From the NCBI RefSeq assembly GCF_028712425.1, contig NZ_JAQTQD010000002.1:1-64000 (forward strand): a stretch of 64,000 nt of DNA. The letters run 5' to 3'. The notes under the pieces are model-generated. The model made no database searches. It was not told the origin of the DNA and saw only the letters and a list, made by a program, of their open reading frames with translations. A program made the position numbers and the translations under genes. The DNA is from Methanoregula sp. Lineage in GTDB: Archaea; Halobacteriota; Methanomicrobia; Methanomicrobiales; Methanospirillaceae. Position 1 is the first letter of the stretch. Each line of letters begins with the position of its first letter. Below are positions 16,749 through 30,830 of the stretch, piece by piece.

Positions 16749-17102
16749 ATGATGGATAATAAGACCTTTATCCTTGCCGGGATTGTCATCGCCCTTCTCA
16801 TCGGGGGTGTGGCAGTCTTCTTTGCATCCGGAGACCCCGATGGTCTTGAGAGTACGGCGCTCGTCGTGCAGGGGCAGAAGGAACTGACCGGATCAACGCC
16901 GGAAGGAGCCGAGATCCACGAAGACCTGACCGGCAAGTTCTCGTATGAATCCCCGATGCCGGACTACTCCCTTGGCGAATCTATGGGTTCCACAGGAGGG
17001 ATTGTGGCAATCGCTGTCGGTACTATCCTCGCGTTCCTGGTTGTCCTTGGCCTTGCCTACGGCCTGAAATTGATCAATAAACCGGCAAAGCAGAACCAAT
17101 AG
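16749..17102 (+). CDS. PDGLE-domain subunit of the cobalt/nickel transporter (CbiN-like)
   Basis: A 117-residue protein with an N-terminal membrane helix (FILAGIVIALLIGGVAVFF), the diagnostic DPDGLE motif at about residues 28-33, an external loop containing SPMPDYSLG, and a second C-terminal helix. PDGLE proteins take the place of CbiN/NikN in many metal ECF transporters, helping the M subunit to load metal. It lies five bases after cbiM; ATG at 16749 follows GGAGCG. It is 34 bases before the ATPase gene. Confidence 0.88.
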   Translation: MMDNKTFILAGIVIALLIGGVAVFFASGDPDGLESTALVVQGQKELTGSTPEGAEIHEDLTGKFSYESPMPDYSLGESMGSTGGIVAIAVGTILAFLVVLGLAYGLKLINKPAKQNQ

Positions 17103-17136
17103 ACCTTTACCTTTTTTCACCCCATTTCCTGTACTT

Positions 17137-17970
17137 ATGCACCTGATCGAGACCCGCGATCTCTGTTATACCTATCCCGGTAAAGTCACTGCATTGAACA
17201 ATATCAACTTCATTGCCCCAAGGAACTCCCGCATCGCCGTTATCGGGTCGAATGGTGCCGGAAAGAGCACGCTCTTCAAGCATTTCAACGGGATCTTCAA
17301 GGCCACCTCGGGCTCGGTGCTTATCCGGGGCGAGCCCATCACAAAAGAGAACATCAAGGAGATCCGGAAGTTCGTGGGTATCGTCTTCCAGAACCCGGAC
17401 GACCAGATCTTCTCACCCACTGTGGAACAGGATGTTGCGTTTGGTCCAACGAATCTCGGGCTGGACCCTGAGACCATCCACCACCGGGTTCACGAGGCAC
17501 TCCGGGTCGTGGGGATCGAGCACCTTGCCCACCGGGTCCCCCATCACCTGAGCGGGGGAGAGAAGAAGCGGGTGGCCATTGCCGGGGTCATAGCAATGGA
17601 GCCGGAGGTGCTGGTACTGGACGAGCCGAACGCAGGGCTCGACCCCCGGGGAGTTGCCGACCTTAATTCCTTCATCAATTCGCTCCCGAAAAAGTACGGG
17701 ATGACCGTCATCTTCTCCACCCACGATGTCGGGCTCGTGCCGGAGGTTGCCGATTATATTTACGTGATGGACAAGGGAAGGATTGTGGCGCAGGGGACAA
17801 CAGACGAGATCTTTGTCCAGCCGGACATGCTCAGATCGGTGAGGCTCGATGTACCGGTCATCCCAAGACTCCTGAAATCGCTCAAGGACAGTGGCGTGGA
17901 TGTTTCCATGGCATACACGTACGCGGATGCAGAAGAGGCACTCCTGAAGGCGTTTGGCAAGCGATCATGA
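17137..17970 (+). CDS. cbiO: cobalt/nickel ECF transporter ATPase CbiO
   Basis: A 277-residue ABC ATPase. Walker A GSNGAGKST at 37-45, Q-loop in VFQNPDDQ, signature LSGGEKKR at 138-145, Walker B VLVLDEP at 158-164 and the switch His in STHDVG. It powers metal import together with CbiQ and CbiM. Its stop overlaps the start of cbiQ by four bases. Two different copies of CbiO are not present, so a homodimeric ATPase is expected. Confidence 0.95.
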   Translation: MHLIETRDLCYTYPGKVTALNNINFIAPRNSRIAVIGSNGAGKSTLFKHFNGIFKATSGSVLIRGEPITKENIKEIRKFVGIVFQNPDDQIFSPTVEQDVAFGPTNLGLDPETIHHRVHEALRVVGIEHLAHRVPHHLSGGEKKRVAIAGVIAMEPEVLVLDEPNAGLDPRGVADLNSFINSLPKKYGMTVIFSTHDVGLVPEVADYIYVMDKGRIVAQGTTDEIFVQPDMLRSVRLDVPVIPRLLKSLKDSGVDVSMAYTYADAEEALLKAFGKRS

Positions 17971-18794
17971 TCGAAGAACTCTTCCAGATCGAGCGGGACG
18001 CGTACAAGGACAGCCCGGTCCACCGGCTGGACGCCCGCGTGAAGATCGTCATCGCCTTTGCCGCGATCATCGCCCTTGTTGCCGTGCCCTACTCCCCCAT
18101 GATCTACACGGTGGGGGCAGTCTTCTTCCTCTTCTTTGCCCTGCTCTGGTGTTTCACCGGGCTCTCACCCGTTATTTATGCCCGGCGGGCGCTTGCCATC
18201 ATCCCGCTCTGGGGAGTCATTATCTTCTTCCAGATCTTCTTAAAGAACAAGTACTACACCACCTACGACGTGATCATGAGCCTCCCCTTCGGGATTAACA
18301 TATATGCCCAATCCGTCGAGTTTGCGTTCATCCTGCTCGTCAAGTTCGTGGTCTGCATCTCCTTCATCATCCTGCTCTCCACCACCACGAAGATGCCCGA
18401 TATGCTCGAAGGCGGGGCACGGATGGGCCTTCCCGCGGAGTTCGCCCTTGCGCTCGGGATGATGATCCGGTACCTGTTTGTCTTCGGCTACATGTTCCGG
18501 AAGATGAACGAGACCCTAAAGACCAAGTGCTTCGATGCCTTTGACCGGAAGCTCTCGTACCGGTACCGGCTCCGCCAGCTGGGGTTCACCATGGGGACGA
18601 TGTTCATCCGTTCGTACGAGCAGGGCGAGCGGGTGTACACGAGCATGCTCTGCCGGGGATATGGCAGGGAGAGTTACCTGTTTGTTGAGAGGAAGCCGAT
18701 CAAGCGGCCGGAATGGGCTTTCCTTTCCCTCTCGCTTGCGTTCATCATCGCCATCCCAATCATTGTCTGGCTGGGCCAGTTCAGTATCTTCTGA
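17967..18794 (+). CDS. cbiQ: cobalt/nickel ECF transporter permease CbiQ
   Basis: A 275-residue membrane protein, the transmembrane coupling subunit (T component). Helices lie in the first 130 residues and at the C-terminus, with the cytoplasmic coupling region holding the two Ala-Arg-Gly-like signatures of the family, here seen as ARMGLPAEFALALGMMIRY and SMLCRGYGRE. It overlaps cbiO by four bases, completing the M-PDGLE-O-Q order. Confidence 0.93.
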   Translation: MIEELFQIERDAYKDSPVHRLDARVKIVIAFAAIIALVAVPYSPMIYTVGAVFFLFFALLWCFTGLSPVIYARRALAIIPLWGVIIFFQIFLKNKYYTTYDVIMSLPFGINIYAQSVEFAFILLVKFVVCISFIILLSTTTKMPDMLEGGARMGLPAEFALALGMMIRYLFVFGYMFRKMNETLKTKCFDAFDRKLSYRYRLRQLGFTMGTMFIRSYEQGERVYTSMLCRGYGRESYLFVERKPIKRPEWAFLSLSLAFIIAIPIIVWLGQFSIF

Positions 18795-18842
18795 CGTGCC
18801 CTGACCGGAATCTTTTAGCCATCCTGTATCTATCATCTCTTC

Positions 18843-19151
18843 ATGGAGCACCAGTTCGGCCACGGTTTTGTGACAAGCATCCTGCTGATCGCCATGCACT
18901 TTGCCCTGCCCCCGGAGCAGGCATGGATGGGGGCAGGGGACCATGTTGCAGGGCTTGTCCTGCCCGACAAATTCCGGGGGACGGAAGTCGAGGAGCTCAC
19001 GACCCTTTTGAGGAAGAAGGTTGTCTGGCACCAGCCGGGCAGCATGGATAAGGAGGATGCCCGCGAGGTGCTGTATACGCTGCAGAGCCTGGTTGTGGCA
19101 ATTGACCGCGAGCTCGGGATCAAGGATGCTGGACTGGGGGAGTTCCGGTAA
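18843..19151 (+). CDS. conserved hypothetical protein upstream of gyrBA
   Basis: A 102-residue soluble protein with LLIAMHFALPPEQAWMGAGD near the N-terminus and helical C-terminal half (DAREVLYTLQSLVVAID). No motif I recognise. It begins 48 bases after cbiQ and ends 187 bases before gyrB, so it may belong to neither operon. The composition and codon use match the core genes. Confidence 0.65.
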   Translation: MEHQFGHGFVTSILLIAMHFALPPEQAWMGAGDHVAGLVLPDKFRGTEVEELTTLLRKKVVWHQPGSMDKEDAREVLYTLQSLVVAIDRELGIKDAGLGEFR

Positions 19152-19165
19152 GGCTCCCTTCCGCT

Positions 19166-19226
19166 CCGGGAAAAATATATTTCCCGGAAAATTTTTCATA
19201 AAAACGCTGTTTTCCGGGCGGGAAAA
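19166..19226 (+). promoter_or_regulatory. inverted repeats between 18843-19151 and gyrB
   Basis: CCGGGAAA-6-TTTCCCGG (19166-19187) and TTTTCC-5-GGAAAA (19210-19226) flank a GGAAAATTTTTC stretch. TATA-like sequences, TTATATG at 19264 and TAATATATG near 19283, follow before gyrB. The repeats could be a terminator of the preceding gene, or operators of the gyrase promoter; their two-fold symmetry and relatedness favour a regulatory role. Confidence 0.4.
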
Positions 19227-19326
19227 ATCTGCCCATATTACCGCCTGAAAATGAGCACCATCCTTATATGCCCAAACCTCTAATAATATATGTGGAAATT
19301 CTGCGCAATTTTGATGATTTTTTTAA

Positions 19327-23911
<4,585 letters not shown>

Positions 23912-23999
23912 CCGTTTTCCCTTACCCTTCTTTTGGTAGTCATGGCAGGAGAGTATCCTTTATCTCTCCTGCCCCCGACATCCCTGATTAGGATCGTTC

Positions 24000-24416
24000 A
24001 TGTACCGGAAAGAGCTGACCGTCATTTCGCAGAGCGAAGGCGACATCATTGATATAACCGAAGAGGTGAGGAGGGCAGTAAAAGAGAGCAGGATCAAGGA
24101 AGGTCTTGCCCATCTCTTTGTCCATCACTCGACAGCCGCGCTCACGACCATCGAGTATGAGCCTGGGGTGCTTTCTGACCTGAAACGGGCATTGTCCGTC
24201 CTTGCACCCGACAATATCCCCTATGCCCACAATACCCGGTGGGGCGATGGGAACGGCCGGTCCCATGTCAAGGCTGCACTGGTCGGCCCTTCTCTGACAC
24301 TACCGGTCGGGAAGGGCGAACTGCTCTGCGGGACCTGGCAGCAGGTCGTCCTCCTTGAACTGGACGTGAATGCCGGGCGGACACGCTCGATTACCTGCAC
24401 CATTACGGGGGAATGA
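24000..24416 (+). CDS. yjbQ: YjbQ/UPF0047 family protein
   Basis: A 138-residue protein matching the family over its whole length: HHSTAALTTIEYEPGV and the cluster HNTRWGDGNGRSHVKAALV with GPSLTLPV. The conserved His and Asp residues form a metal-like pocket. E. coli YjbQ has weak thiamine-phosphate synthase activity, and the family is often annotated so; the true role in archaea is not settled. TATA-like sequence lies at about 23960. It is followed five bases later by the ferredoxin-like gene, probably co-transcribed. Confidence 0.93.
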   Translation: MYRKELTVISQSEGDIIDITEEVRRAVKESRIKEGLAHLFVHHSTAALTTIEYEPGVLSDLKRALSVLAPDNIPYAHNTRWGDGNGRSHVKAALVGPSLTLPVGKGELLCGTWQQVVLLELDVNAGRTRSITCTITGE

Positions 24417-24420
24417 GTCG

Positions 24421-25230
24421 GTGGCCGGTGATGACCTGAAACAGGAGATCCGGCAGAAATGCGCAGCGCTCGATATCCCCCTTGTCGGGTTTGCCCCGGC
24501 CGATCGCTGGGATACCCCTCTCTTTGATCCGTGGATACCTCCGGAATTTCGCCCACGGTCAATCTACCCGGAAGCAAAGACCGTGATTGTATTCGGTCTG
24601 CCGGTCAGCCTGCCCATTGTTGATTCGGCTCCATCGATCTGGTACCACGAGTTGTACAAAACCGTCAACGGCCTGCTCGACCAGCACGGGTACCGGATCG
24701 CGTTACACCTTACCTCACGGGGATTCCCCTTGATCTGGGTCCCGCGCGACGGGTATGGCTCGATCGAGATCTTAAAAGAGAGACCGGTTGCCTTCTTCTC
24801 CCACCGCCATGCCGCGTTCCTTGCCGGCCTCGGTAATTTCGGCATAAACAACGTCCTGCTCACACCGGAGTTCGGCCCCCGTGTCCGGTTTGCCTCTGTC
24901 TTCACAGCGGCAGAGATCTCGTCTGACCCTGTCATGGAAGAGCCCCTCTGCATACGGTGTATGCGGTGCGTTGATACCTGCCCGGTGAATGCCCTTCCTG
25001 GCCAGGAATATCCCCTTGGCCTGACCAACAAACTGACCTGTGCGGCAAGGTCAGAGGCGCTGAACAAGCGGGCTCTCTCACCCTGCGGGATCTGTATCAA
25101 GGTCTGCCCGGTTGGCCGCGACCGGGCCCTGTACCGCCGGGAGGACTGTGCGGTATACGATGAGGAGAACCCGGGTGCGACCGGTCTCCACCGGTCCTGG
25201 AACCATGTACGGACGTACGGGAGCTGGTAG
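24421..25230 (+). CDS. QueG-like iron-sulfur oxidoreductase (4Fe-4S ferredoxin-type)
   Basis: A 269-residue protein. The N-terminal half resembles the epoxyqueuosine reductase (QueG) family, and the C-terminal part has a ferredoxin cluster CIRCMRCVDTCPVNAL, then a second set in CGICIKVCPVGRDR, which together could hold two 4Fe-4S centres. Archaea make archaeosine rather than queuosine, so the substrate is likely something else, perhaps a corrinoid-using reductase. GTG at 24421 follows a GGGGG-rich sequence and is the first possible start after the yjbQ stop. It is an operon partner of yjbQ. Confidence 0.8.
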   Translation: MAGDDLKQEIRQKCAALDIPLVGFAPADRWDTPLFDPWIPPEFRPRSIYPEAKTVIVFGLPVSLPIVDSAPSIWYHELYKTVNGLLDQHGYRIALHLTSRGFPLIWVPRDGYGSIEILKERPVAFFSHRHAAFLAGLGNFGINNVLLTPEFGPRVRFASVFTAAEISSDPVMEEPLCIRCMRCVDTCPVNALPGQEYPLGLTNKLTCAARSEALNKRALSPCGICIKVCPVGRDRALYRREDCAVYDEENPGATGLHRSWNHVRTYGSW

Positions 25231-25372
25231 GTTTTCCGCGACTGAAGGACGGTTTCTCGCAGAGTTTCCATTCCCGGCGATCTAATCATCTGTTTTTATA
25301 TTTGGGGACGTTCAATTCCTACTTTGGTGTCCCTCGCAAGAGGGAAATGGTTCAGGGGTACGAGGATAAGTG

Positions 25373-25380
25373 TTATATAC
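25373..25380 (+). promoter_or_regulatory. TATA box of the 25420-28949 signalling operon
   Basis: TTATATAC lies 40 bases before the ATG at 25420, with AT-rich flanks (GATAAGTG). A transcript would start at about 25403 and leave a short leader containing AGGAAGG as the ribosome binding site. Confidence 0.55.
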
Positions 25381-25419
25381 CTACTTCGTAGTGTACTCAC
25401 ATAACAGGAAGGCCTGCAG

Positions 25420-27783
25420 ATGAATTCCCATACCAGGAAACAGGAGCCCCCTGCAGATCCTGGACATGGCTCCTATACCCCACCGGAGGGAAATGAATCC
25501 GGTACAGACCTTCCCATCTCAGTCCTGTACGTGGACGATGAGCCGTCTCTCCTCGAACCGACAAAACTATCCCTGGAGAAGCAGGGCCGGCTTTTTGTGG
25601 ACACGACAACGAGCGCCCGCTCTGCAGGGGAGATGATGGAAAAGCATGCCTACGATGTCATCGTCTCCGATTACCAGATGCCCGGTACCGATGGCATCGT
25701 ATTTTTGCAGCAGCTGAGAAAGGAAGGCAACACGATCCCCTTCATTATCTTCACAGGAAAAGGCCGGGAGGATGCCGTCATCGAGGCCTACAATTCCGGC
25801 GCTGACTTTTACCTTGCAAAGGGTGGCACTCCAAAGGCAATGTTCCTCGACCTCACCCACAAGATCGAGCAGGTCGTGAACCGGCGCCGGACCGAGAACG
25901 CGCTCAAAAGAAGCGAAGAGAAGTACCGTGCCATCTTCGAGGCACTCGATGACCTGTATTACAGGACCGATATGCAGGGGATCATCCAGACACTGTCCCC
26001 GTCCTGCCGGAAACTGACCGGGTTTGATCCTGCCACGCTTATCGGGCATTCAGTCCTTGAACTCTATCCCGATCCGGAACAGCGGCAGCAGCTTGTCGAC
26101 GAACTCCTGCTGAACGGGGCAGTCCACGATTACGAGATCATCTTAAAGAACAAGGATGGTGTACCGCGGCATGTCACAGCAACGAGCCATGTCGTGCGGG
26201 ATGCCAGCGGCAGTCCTGTCGCAATCGAGGGCATTCTTCATGATGTAACTGACAGAAAACAGATGGAAGCCGCACTGGTCGCAAGCGAGGAGAAGTACCG
26301 GACCCTTGCGGATTTCCTCCCTGTCATGGTCTTCGAGACTGACCGCGAGGGCCGGGCGACCTTTGCCAACCGCCTCACGTTTCCGACATTTGGGATCACA
26401 CCTGCAGATATCGTGAACGGTATCAACATCCTGGACCACATCGTCATCGAGGAACGTGAGGATGCAAAGCAGGGTGTTAAGGAACTCTTCCGCGGCAGGG
26501 AGCGTATCCCCCGTGAATACACGCTCGTGAAAAAAGACGGTTCGCGTTTCCCTGCCCTGATCCGGTCAACTGCCATCCATGACTGGAAGAGCCAGACTAT
26601 CACCGGCATCCGCGGTGTTGTCATCGACCTGACGGAACAGAAAAAGCAGGAATCTGCCTTAAAGGAGGCATACTCCGGCCTTGAACAGAAGGTGACGGAA
26701 CGGACACACGAGCTGAGCGAACTCACCGAGAGCCTGAAAAAAGAGATCGCAGAGAAGAACCGCGTCATGGAAGCGCTCACAACAAGCGAGGAGAAGTACC
26801 GGACCCTGGTCGAGCAGATCGGTGACATCGTCTTCCATGTTGACCCGTCCGGCCTGATCACGTACATCAGTCCCCACGTGCTGGGGGATATCGATAACCC
26901 GCAGGCGCCCATCAATGTCATCGACATCGCCCCCGCGGAGTACCGCAGGCAGATCCACGCGCTCATTGACCCGTCTGCCCCCAGCCATGACGTGATCTCA
27001 GGATTCGAGCTTCCTCTCCTGTTATCGGTGAATGTCAGGACTGTCCTCTATGAGATCAATGCAACGCCGACCTTTGACAAGGAGAACGCCTACACCGGCT
27101 ATTCCGGGATTGCCCGGAACATCACGGAGAGGAAGAACCTGCAGAACGCCATTGCGGCATCCCTGCTGGAGAAGGAGACGCTTTTAAAAGAGATCCACCA
27201 CCGTGTCAAGAATAACATGCAGGTGATCTCGAGCCTCTTAAACCTCCAGATACGGTTGATGAAGGATGAGAAGAGCCGGGAGGCGCTCCTGGAGAGCCAG
27301 AACCGGGTCATGTCGATTGCCCTTGTTCACGAGAAATTGTACCAGTCAAAGAGTTTTGCCGAGATCGATTTCCGCGACTACCTGATGAAGATCTCCGAGA
27401 ACCTGATGCAGTCCTTCGGGGTGCCGAGAGGAAAGGTCCGGGTGGATATCCGTGGAGAGAACGTTGTCCTGCCGCTGGAGAAAGCTATCCCCGTCAGCCT
27501 GATCGTCAACGAGCTCCTCTCCAATGCATTCAAGTATGCCTATCCCAATGAAAGGACGGGGACCATCCTTGTCAGCCTCCAGCAGGACGGCAACCGGTAT
27601 ACACTTCTCATCAGGGATGATGGTATCGGCCTTCCCGAAAGCGTCACCCTTGACAATATAGAGACGCTGGGCCTCCAGCTCGTCGTGTCGCTTGTCGGGC
27701 AGCTGGTCGGGACGATCGCACTGGACCGGTCCAACGGAACGGAGTTTAGCATCGAGTTCACAAAAGAGATGCCGGGGGGATAA
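25420..27783 (+). CDS. receiver-multi-PAS HisKA_2 hybrid histidine kinase
   Basis: A 787-residue soluble sensor kinase. After a Pro-rich start, a receiver domain at about 27-145 (SVLYVDDEPSLL, Asp in IVSDYQMPGTDG), three PAS domains at about 165-285, 290-410 and 460-570, a coiled-coil linker (ERTHELSELTESLKKEI), and a HisKA_2 dimerisation box with the His in KEIHHRVKNNMQV, then an HATPase (NELLSNAFKYAYPN, RDDGIGLP). HisKA_2 kinases usually pair with receivers without DNA-binding domains, which fits the next gene. Stop and next start are two bases apart. Confidence 0.93.
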   Translation: MNSHTRKQEPPADPGHGSYTPPEGNESGTDLPISVLYVDDEPSLLEPTKLSLEKQGRLFVDTTTSARSAGEMMEKHAYDVIVSDYQMPGTDGIVFLQQLRKEGNTIPFIIFTGKGREDAVIEAYNSGADFYLAKGGTPKAMFLDLTHKIEQVVNRRRTENALKRSEEKYRAIFEALDDLYYRTDMQGIIQTLSPSCRKLTGFDPATLIGHSVLELYPDPEQRQQLVDELLLNGAVHDYEIILKNKDGVPRHVTATSHVVRDASGSPVAIEGILHDVTDRKQMEAALVASEEKYRTLADFLPVMVFETDREGRATFANRLTFPTFGITPADIVNGINILDHIVIEEREDAKQGVKELFRGRERIPREYTLVKKDGSRFPALIRSTAIHDWKSQTITGIRGVVIDLTEQKKQESALKEAYSGLEQKVTERTHELSELTESLKKEIAEKNRVMEALTTSEEKYRTLVEQIGDIVFHVDPSGLITYISPHVLGDIDNPQAPINVIDIAPAEYRRQIHALIDPSAPSHDVISGFELPLLLSVNVRTVLYEINATPTFDKENAYTGYSGIARNITERKNLQNAIAASLLEKETLLKEIHHRVKNNMQVISSLLNLQIRLMKDEKSREALLESQNRVMSIALVHEKLYQSKSFAEIDFRDYLMKISENLMQSFGVPRGKVRVDIRGENVVLPLEKAIPVSLIVNELLSNAFKYAYPNERTGTILVSLQQDGNRYTLLIRDDGIGLPESVTLDNIETLGLQLVVSLVGQLVGTIALDRSNGTEFSIEFTKEMPGG

Positions 27784-27785
27784 CA

Positions 27786-28949
27786 ATGACTGAAACCAAG
27801 ATCCTGATTGTTGAAGACGAGGCCGTGACCGGGATGGATATCAGAAAGAGCCTTGTCGAGATGGGGTATTCGGTTGTTGCCGTTGCCACAACCGGAGAAT
27901 TAGCCATACGTAAGGCAGCTGAACTGCATCCTGACCTTATCCTGATGGATATCTTGCTGGGTGGTAAGATGAACGGCATCGAAGCCGCCGACAAGATCCG
28001 GCGGCATTGCCATATCCCGGTCGTCTACGTTACCGCTTACAGCGATGACTCGTTCCTCGCCAAGGCCAAGCTGACAGAGCCGTTTGGGTATATCTTAAAA
28101 CCGTTCCGCGAACTGGAGCTCAAGACAACCATCGAGATGGCCCTGTACAAGAACGCCATGGAGCACGCCCTCCGGATCAGCGAAGAGACCACCCGCGTGA
28201 TCCTCGATGCAACTGATGACTTCCTCTTCTTAATCGATCCCCGCGGAAAAATCCTCACCGTCAACCAGGCCCTGGCAAAAAAGGCCGGAAAGCATCCCCG
28301 CGACTTCATCGGTACCGATATCGCCCTGCTGATCACGCAGGGTATCCTCTCGTCCCGCATGGCTGCCTGGAACCTCGCTACGAACCAGAAGGAGCCTGTC
28401 CGGTTCCAGGAGGAGTTCCACAACCGCTGGTTCGATGCAGCGATCTACCCGGTCACGTCACCGGAGGAGGATGTAGTCCTCTTCGCGGTATCGATCCGTG
28501 ATATTACGGACCGGAAGATGCTGGAAGAACAGTCCCGGCAGAACGAGGAGTTCTTCCGCTCGCTCATCGAGGACACCTCTGATGTGATTGCGGTCCTGGA
28601 CCACGACGGGACCCTCCGGCACGAGAGCCCTTCGATCACGCGGTGTCTCGGTTATGCTTCGGAACAGATCGTGGGAAAACCGTTCTCCATCCTCTTCCCG
28701 GAAGAGAGCCTGCCGGTCTTTAAGCGAGTGCTTGAGGAGATCCTCCAGACACCCGGCATGGTCCGTGCCGTGAAGTTTCCAGTGAAGTCCGCGGACGGGG
28801 CAGACCGGATCATGGAGGGGATCATCAGCAACCTGTACGGGAACCCGGTCATCGAAGGGATCGTTGTCAACGGGTGGATAAAGAAAGGATCTGCGGATCC
28901 TGCCCCGGCCCGGCCCGAAAGCAGTGCCCCTCCTTCACCCCCGGCCTGA
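27786..28949 (+). CDS. receiver-PAS-PAS signalling protein
   Basis: A 387-residue protein with an N-terminal receiver (ILIVEDEAVTGMDIR, phosphoacceptor Asp in LILMDILLGG, Lys in ILKPFRE) followed by two PAS domains, about 135-250 and 255-370. No kinase, HTH or enzymatic output domain is present, so it may act as a phospho-controlled binding partner. It directly follows the HisKA_2 hybrid kinase and presumably receives phosphate from it. The C-terminal tail is Pro/Ala-rich. Confidence 0.88.
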   Translation: MTETKILIVEDEAVTGMDIRKSLVEMGYSVVAVATTGELAIRKAAELHPDLILMDILLGGKMNGIEAADKIRRHCHIPVVYVTAYSDDSFLAKAKLTEPFGYILKPFRELELKTTIEMALYKNAMEHALRISEETTRVILDATDDFLFLIDPRGKILTVNQALAKKAGKHPRDFIGTDIALLITQGILSSRMAAWNLATNQKEPVRFQEEFHNRWFDAAIYPVTSPEEDVVLFAVSIRDITDRKMLEEQSRQNEEFFRSLIEDTSDVIAVLDHDGTLRHESPSITRCLGYASEQIVGKPFSILFPEESLPVFKRVLEEILQTPGMVRAVKFPVKSADGADRIMEGIISNLYGNPVIEGIVVNGWIKKGSADPAPARPESSAPPSPPA

Positions 28950-29021
28950 GTATTTCTTTTTGCGGGAGCCTCTCACTGCCCCGGGTCAAAGATCCGTATG
29001 CACCGGTGTCAGGTATACTGA

Positions 29022-29939
29022 TCAGGCAGCCTTCGGGATCGCCTTTACCGATTTTACATAGAAGAACCCGACGATACCGAAGGTGATGGCCGGGGAGACC
29101 CAGAATGGGATGTGGACGCCGAAGCTGTCCATGATCATGATGCAACCAAGGAAGAAGATCGAGTACATCGCCCCGTTCTTGAGATACAGGTACTTCTTTA
29201 TGTTCTCGACGTTTCTTACCGTCAGTTCACGGACCACGAACGCCCCGAGACCATTGCCGAGAAGGATGAGGGGGACTGCCATCGTGAAGGCGAACGCCCC
29301 GATGACGCCGTCAATCGAGAAGGTTGCATCGATCACTTCAAGATAGAAGATCTTGGAAACATCCGACATGTCGCCGTGCAGCATCTTCTGCTCGGCCTGC
29401 TCGGCGTTCTGCCGGAACCCGTGGACAATAAAGAATGCAGTCGACCCGACGACGGCACCAAACGCAAGCATCGTGCTCTTCCCGAGAGCAAACCAGACGA
29501 GCCCGGTCAGGAGGATCGAGACAACCGCAAAGAACCATACTCCCTGCCGGACAAAGAACCGTTCGCCCCGGAGGCCGAAGTTCTTGTGCTCCAAAAAGAG
29601 CCAGTGGAAGAAGAGAAAGATGAGGAATGTCCCGCCGAACATCAGGAGCATGGGGGCGGATTCTTCAATGGCCGCGATCACGGCGGGATCGCTTGAGAAG
29701 GTTGCCATGAACGCCCCGACGGGCCCGAGCGCAGGCGAGGAGAGCCAGACGATCAGCCAGGGCAGGAGGCCACGGACGGCAAAGACGGCGATGATGAGGC
29801 CCCAGAGGAGGAACCAGCGCTTCGCCCGCTCGCTCATGGTCGAGAGCACTTCGGCATTGATGATGGCATTGTCAATGCTTGTGATGGTCTCGAAGAGACA
29901 GAGACCGGCCACGATGAGGACGATGGAGAGGAGATCCAT
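29022..29939 (-). CDS. DUF475/TerC-like integral membrane protein
   Basis: A 305-residue protein with about eight membrane helices. The N-terminus FETITSIDNAIINAEVL, with an Asp-Asn pair in the first helices, and ATFSIDGVIGAFAF later are the twin SxDN/SxDG motifs of the TerC/DUF475 group, thought to bind metals in the membrane. TerC relatives are linked to tellurite resistance and metal homeostasis (Mn2+ export to secreted enzymes). It stands alone and convergent with the receiver-PAS gene. Confidence 0.88.
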   Translation of the reverse strand: MDLLSIVLIVAGLCLFETITSIDNAIINAEVLSTMSERAKRWFLLWGLIIAVFAVRGLLPWLIVWLSSPALGPVGAFMATFSSDPAVIAAIEESAPMLLMFGGTFLIFLFFHWLFLEHKNFGLRGERFFVRQGVWFFAVVSILLTGLVWFALGKSTMLAFGAVVGSTAFFIVHGFRQNAEQAEQKMLHGDMSDVSKIFYLEVIDATFSIDGVIGAFAFTMAVPLILLGNGLGAFVVRELTVRNVENIKKYLYLKNGAMYSIFFLGCIMIMDSFGVHIPFWVSPAITFGIVGFFYVKSVKAIPKAA

Positions 29940-30051
29940 GGATCAGGATCATATGGTGAGCGGCAGGTAAAAAGGATGCCGGAAGGATATAATCAGGGAA
30001 GACCAGTTTTTTTATGCACTGGCGGTGTCAATGACTGTAAAGGAGAGAGCA

Positions 30052-30702
30052 ATGACAGCATTTCCCACCGAGGAAAAAGAATATACTCCGGATCATGTAC
30101 GGGCAATAGCAGAACGACTCCAGTCCGCCCGCACTCGGGGGGAACTCGGCGAGATCCTGGCATCCGAAGCAGAGAAGTACTCCCTCTTCGACCTCCAGAT
30201 CATCGGGGGGAGGTTGAATGCCGAGATCGAGAAACTACCGTCACCCTACCGCGAAGCCGTTGCCCCGTTTTTCCGGGACCAGCTCTTTTTGGCCCATCAT
30301 CGCCTCCTCTCCATGCACCGGAGCGGGGCGTTTCGCCGGCTCTCCGGTTCGATCCGGGACCTAGAGCGGTTCGATGCCTTCTGCGACATGCTTCCTTCAG
30401 GGCTCTTTGCCTGGAACGATGCAGGCGAGCGGAACCCGTACTTCCGGAACCCGAAGAACCGGTTCTTCTATTACCTTGTTGCCGCGTTCACGATGTTTGT
30501 CCTCGAGGAGCCGGGGCACCCGGTGGGCATGCCGTTTCCCGGCGGGTTCACCGTGGAACAGCGGGGAAGTGACTATTACTGCCTGATCCGGGACAAGGAG
30601 AAGGATGTCTTTTACTCTATCTGCAACTTCTGCCCCGCAAAACAGAGCGAGGAGCCGGCCCGCGACAATTCCCGTCCATCAGCAGGTGGCATGGGAAGGT
30701 GA
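30052..30702 (+). CDS. UPF0305/DUF2115 family protein
   Basis: A 216-residue protein known mainly from methanogens; function unknown. C-terminal Cys residues in FYSICNFCPAK suggest metal or redox chemistry; internal NPKNRFFYYLVAAFTMFV and GMPFPGGFTVE stretches are typical of this family as I remember it. The start ATG at 30052 is preceded by AAGGAG at a normal distance and is preferred over the ATG at 30031. Confidence 0.78.
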   Translation: MTAFPTEEKEYTPDHVRAIAERLQSARTRGELGEILASEAEKYSLFDLQIIGGRLNAEIEKLPSPYREAVAPFFRDQLFLAHHRLLSMHRSGAFRRLSGSIRDLERFDAFCDMLPSGLFAWNDAGERNPYFRNPKNRFFYYLVAAFTMFVLEEPGHPVGMPFPGGFTVEQRGSDYYCLIRDKEKDVFYSICNFCPAKQSEEPARDNSRPSAGGMGR

Positions 30703-30830
30703 ATCCATAAGGGCCACGCCGGATACCCGCGATTTTTTCGGCTGTCGCGCCTTTGCAACGACAGCAGTGTTTCCCGTGTATCCATTCCGTTCCAAGAAAG
30801 GCTTTCTCGTACCGGAAAAAATGAGTAGCC

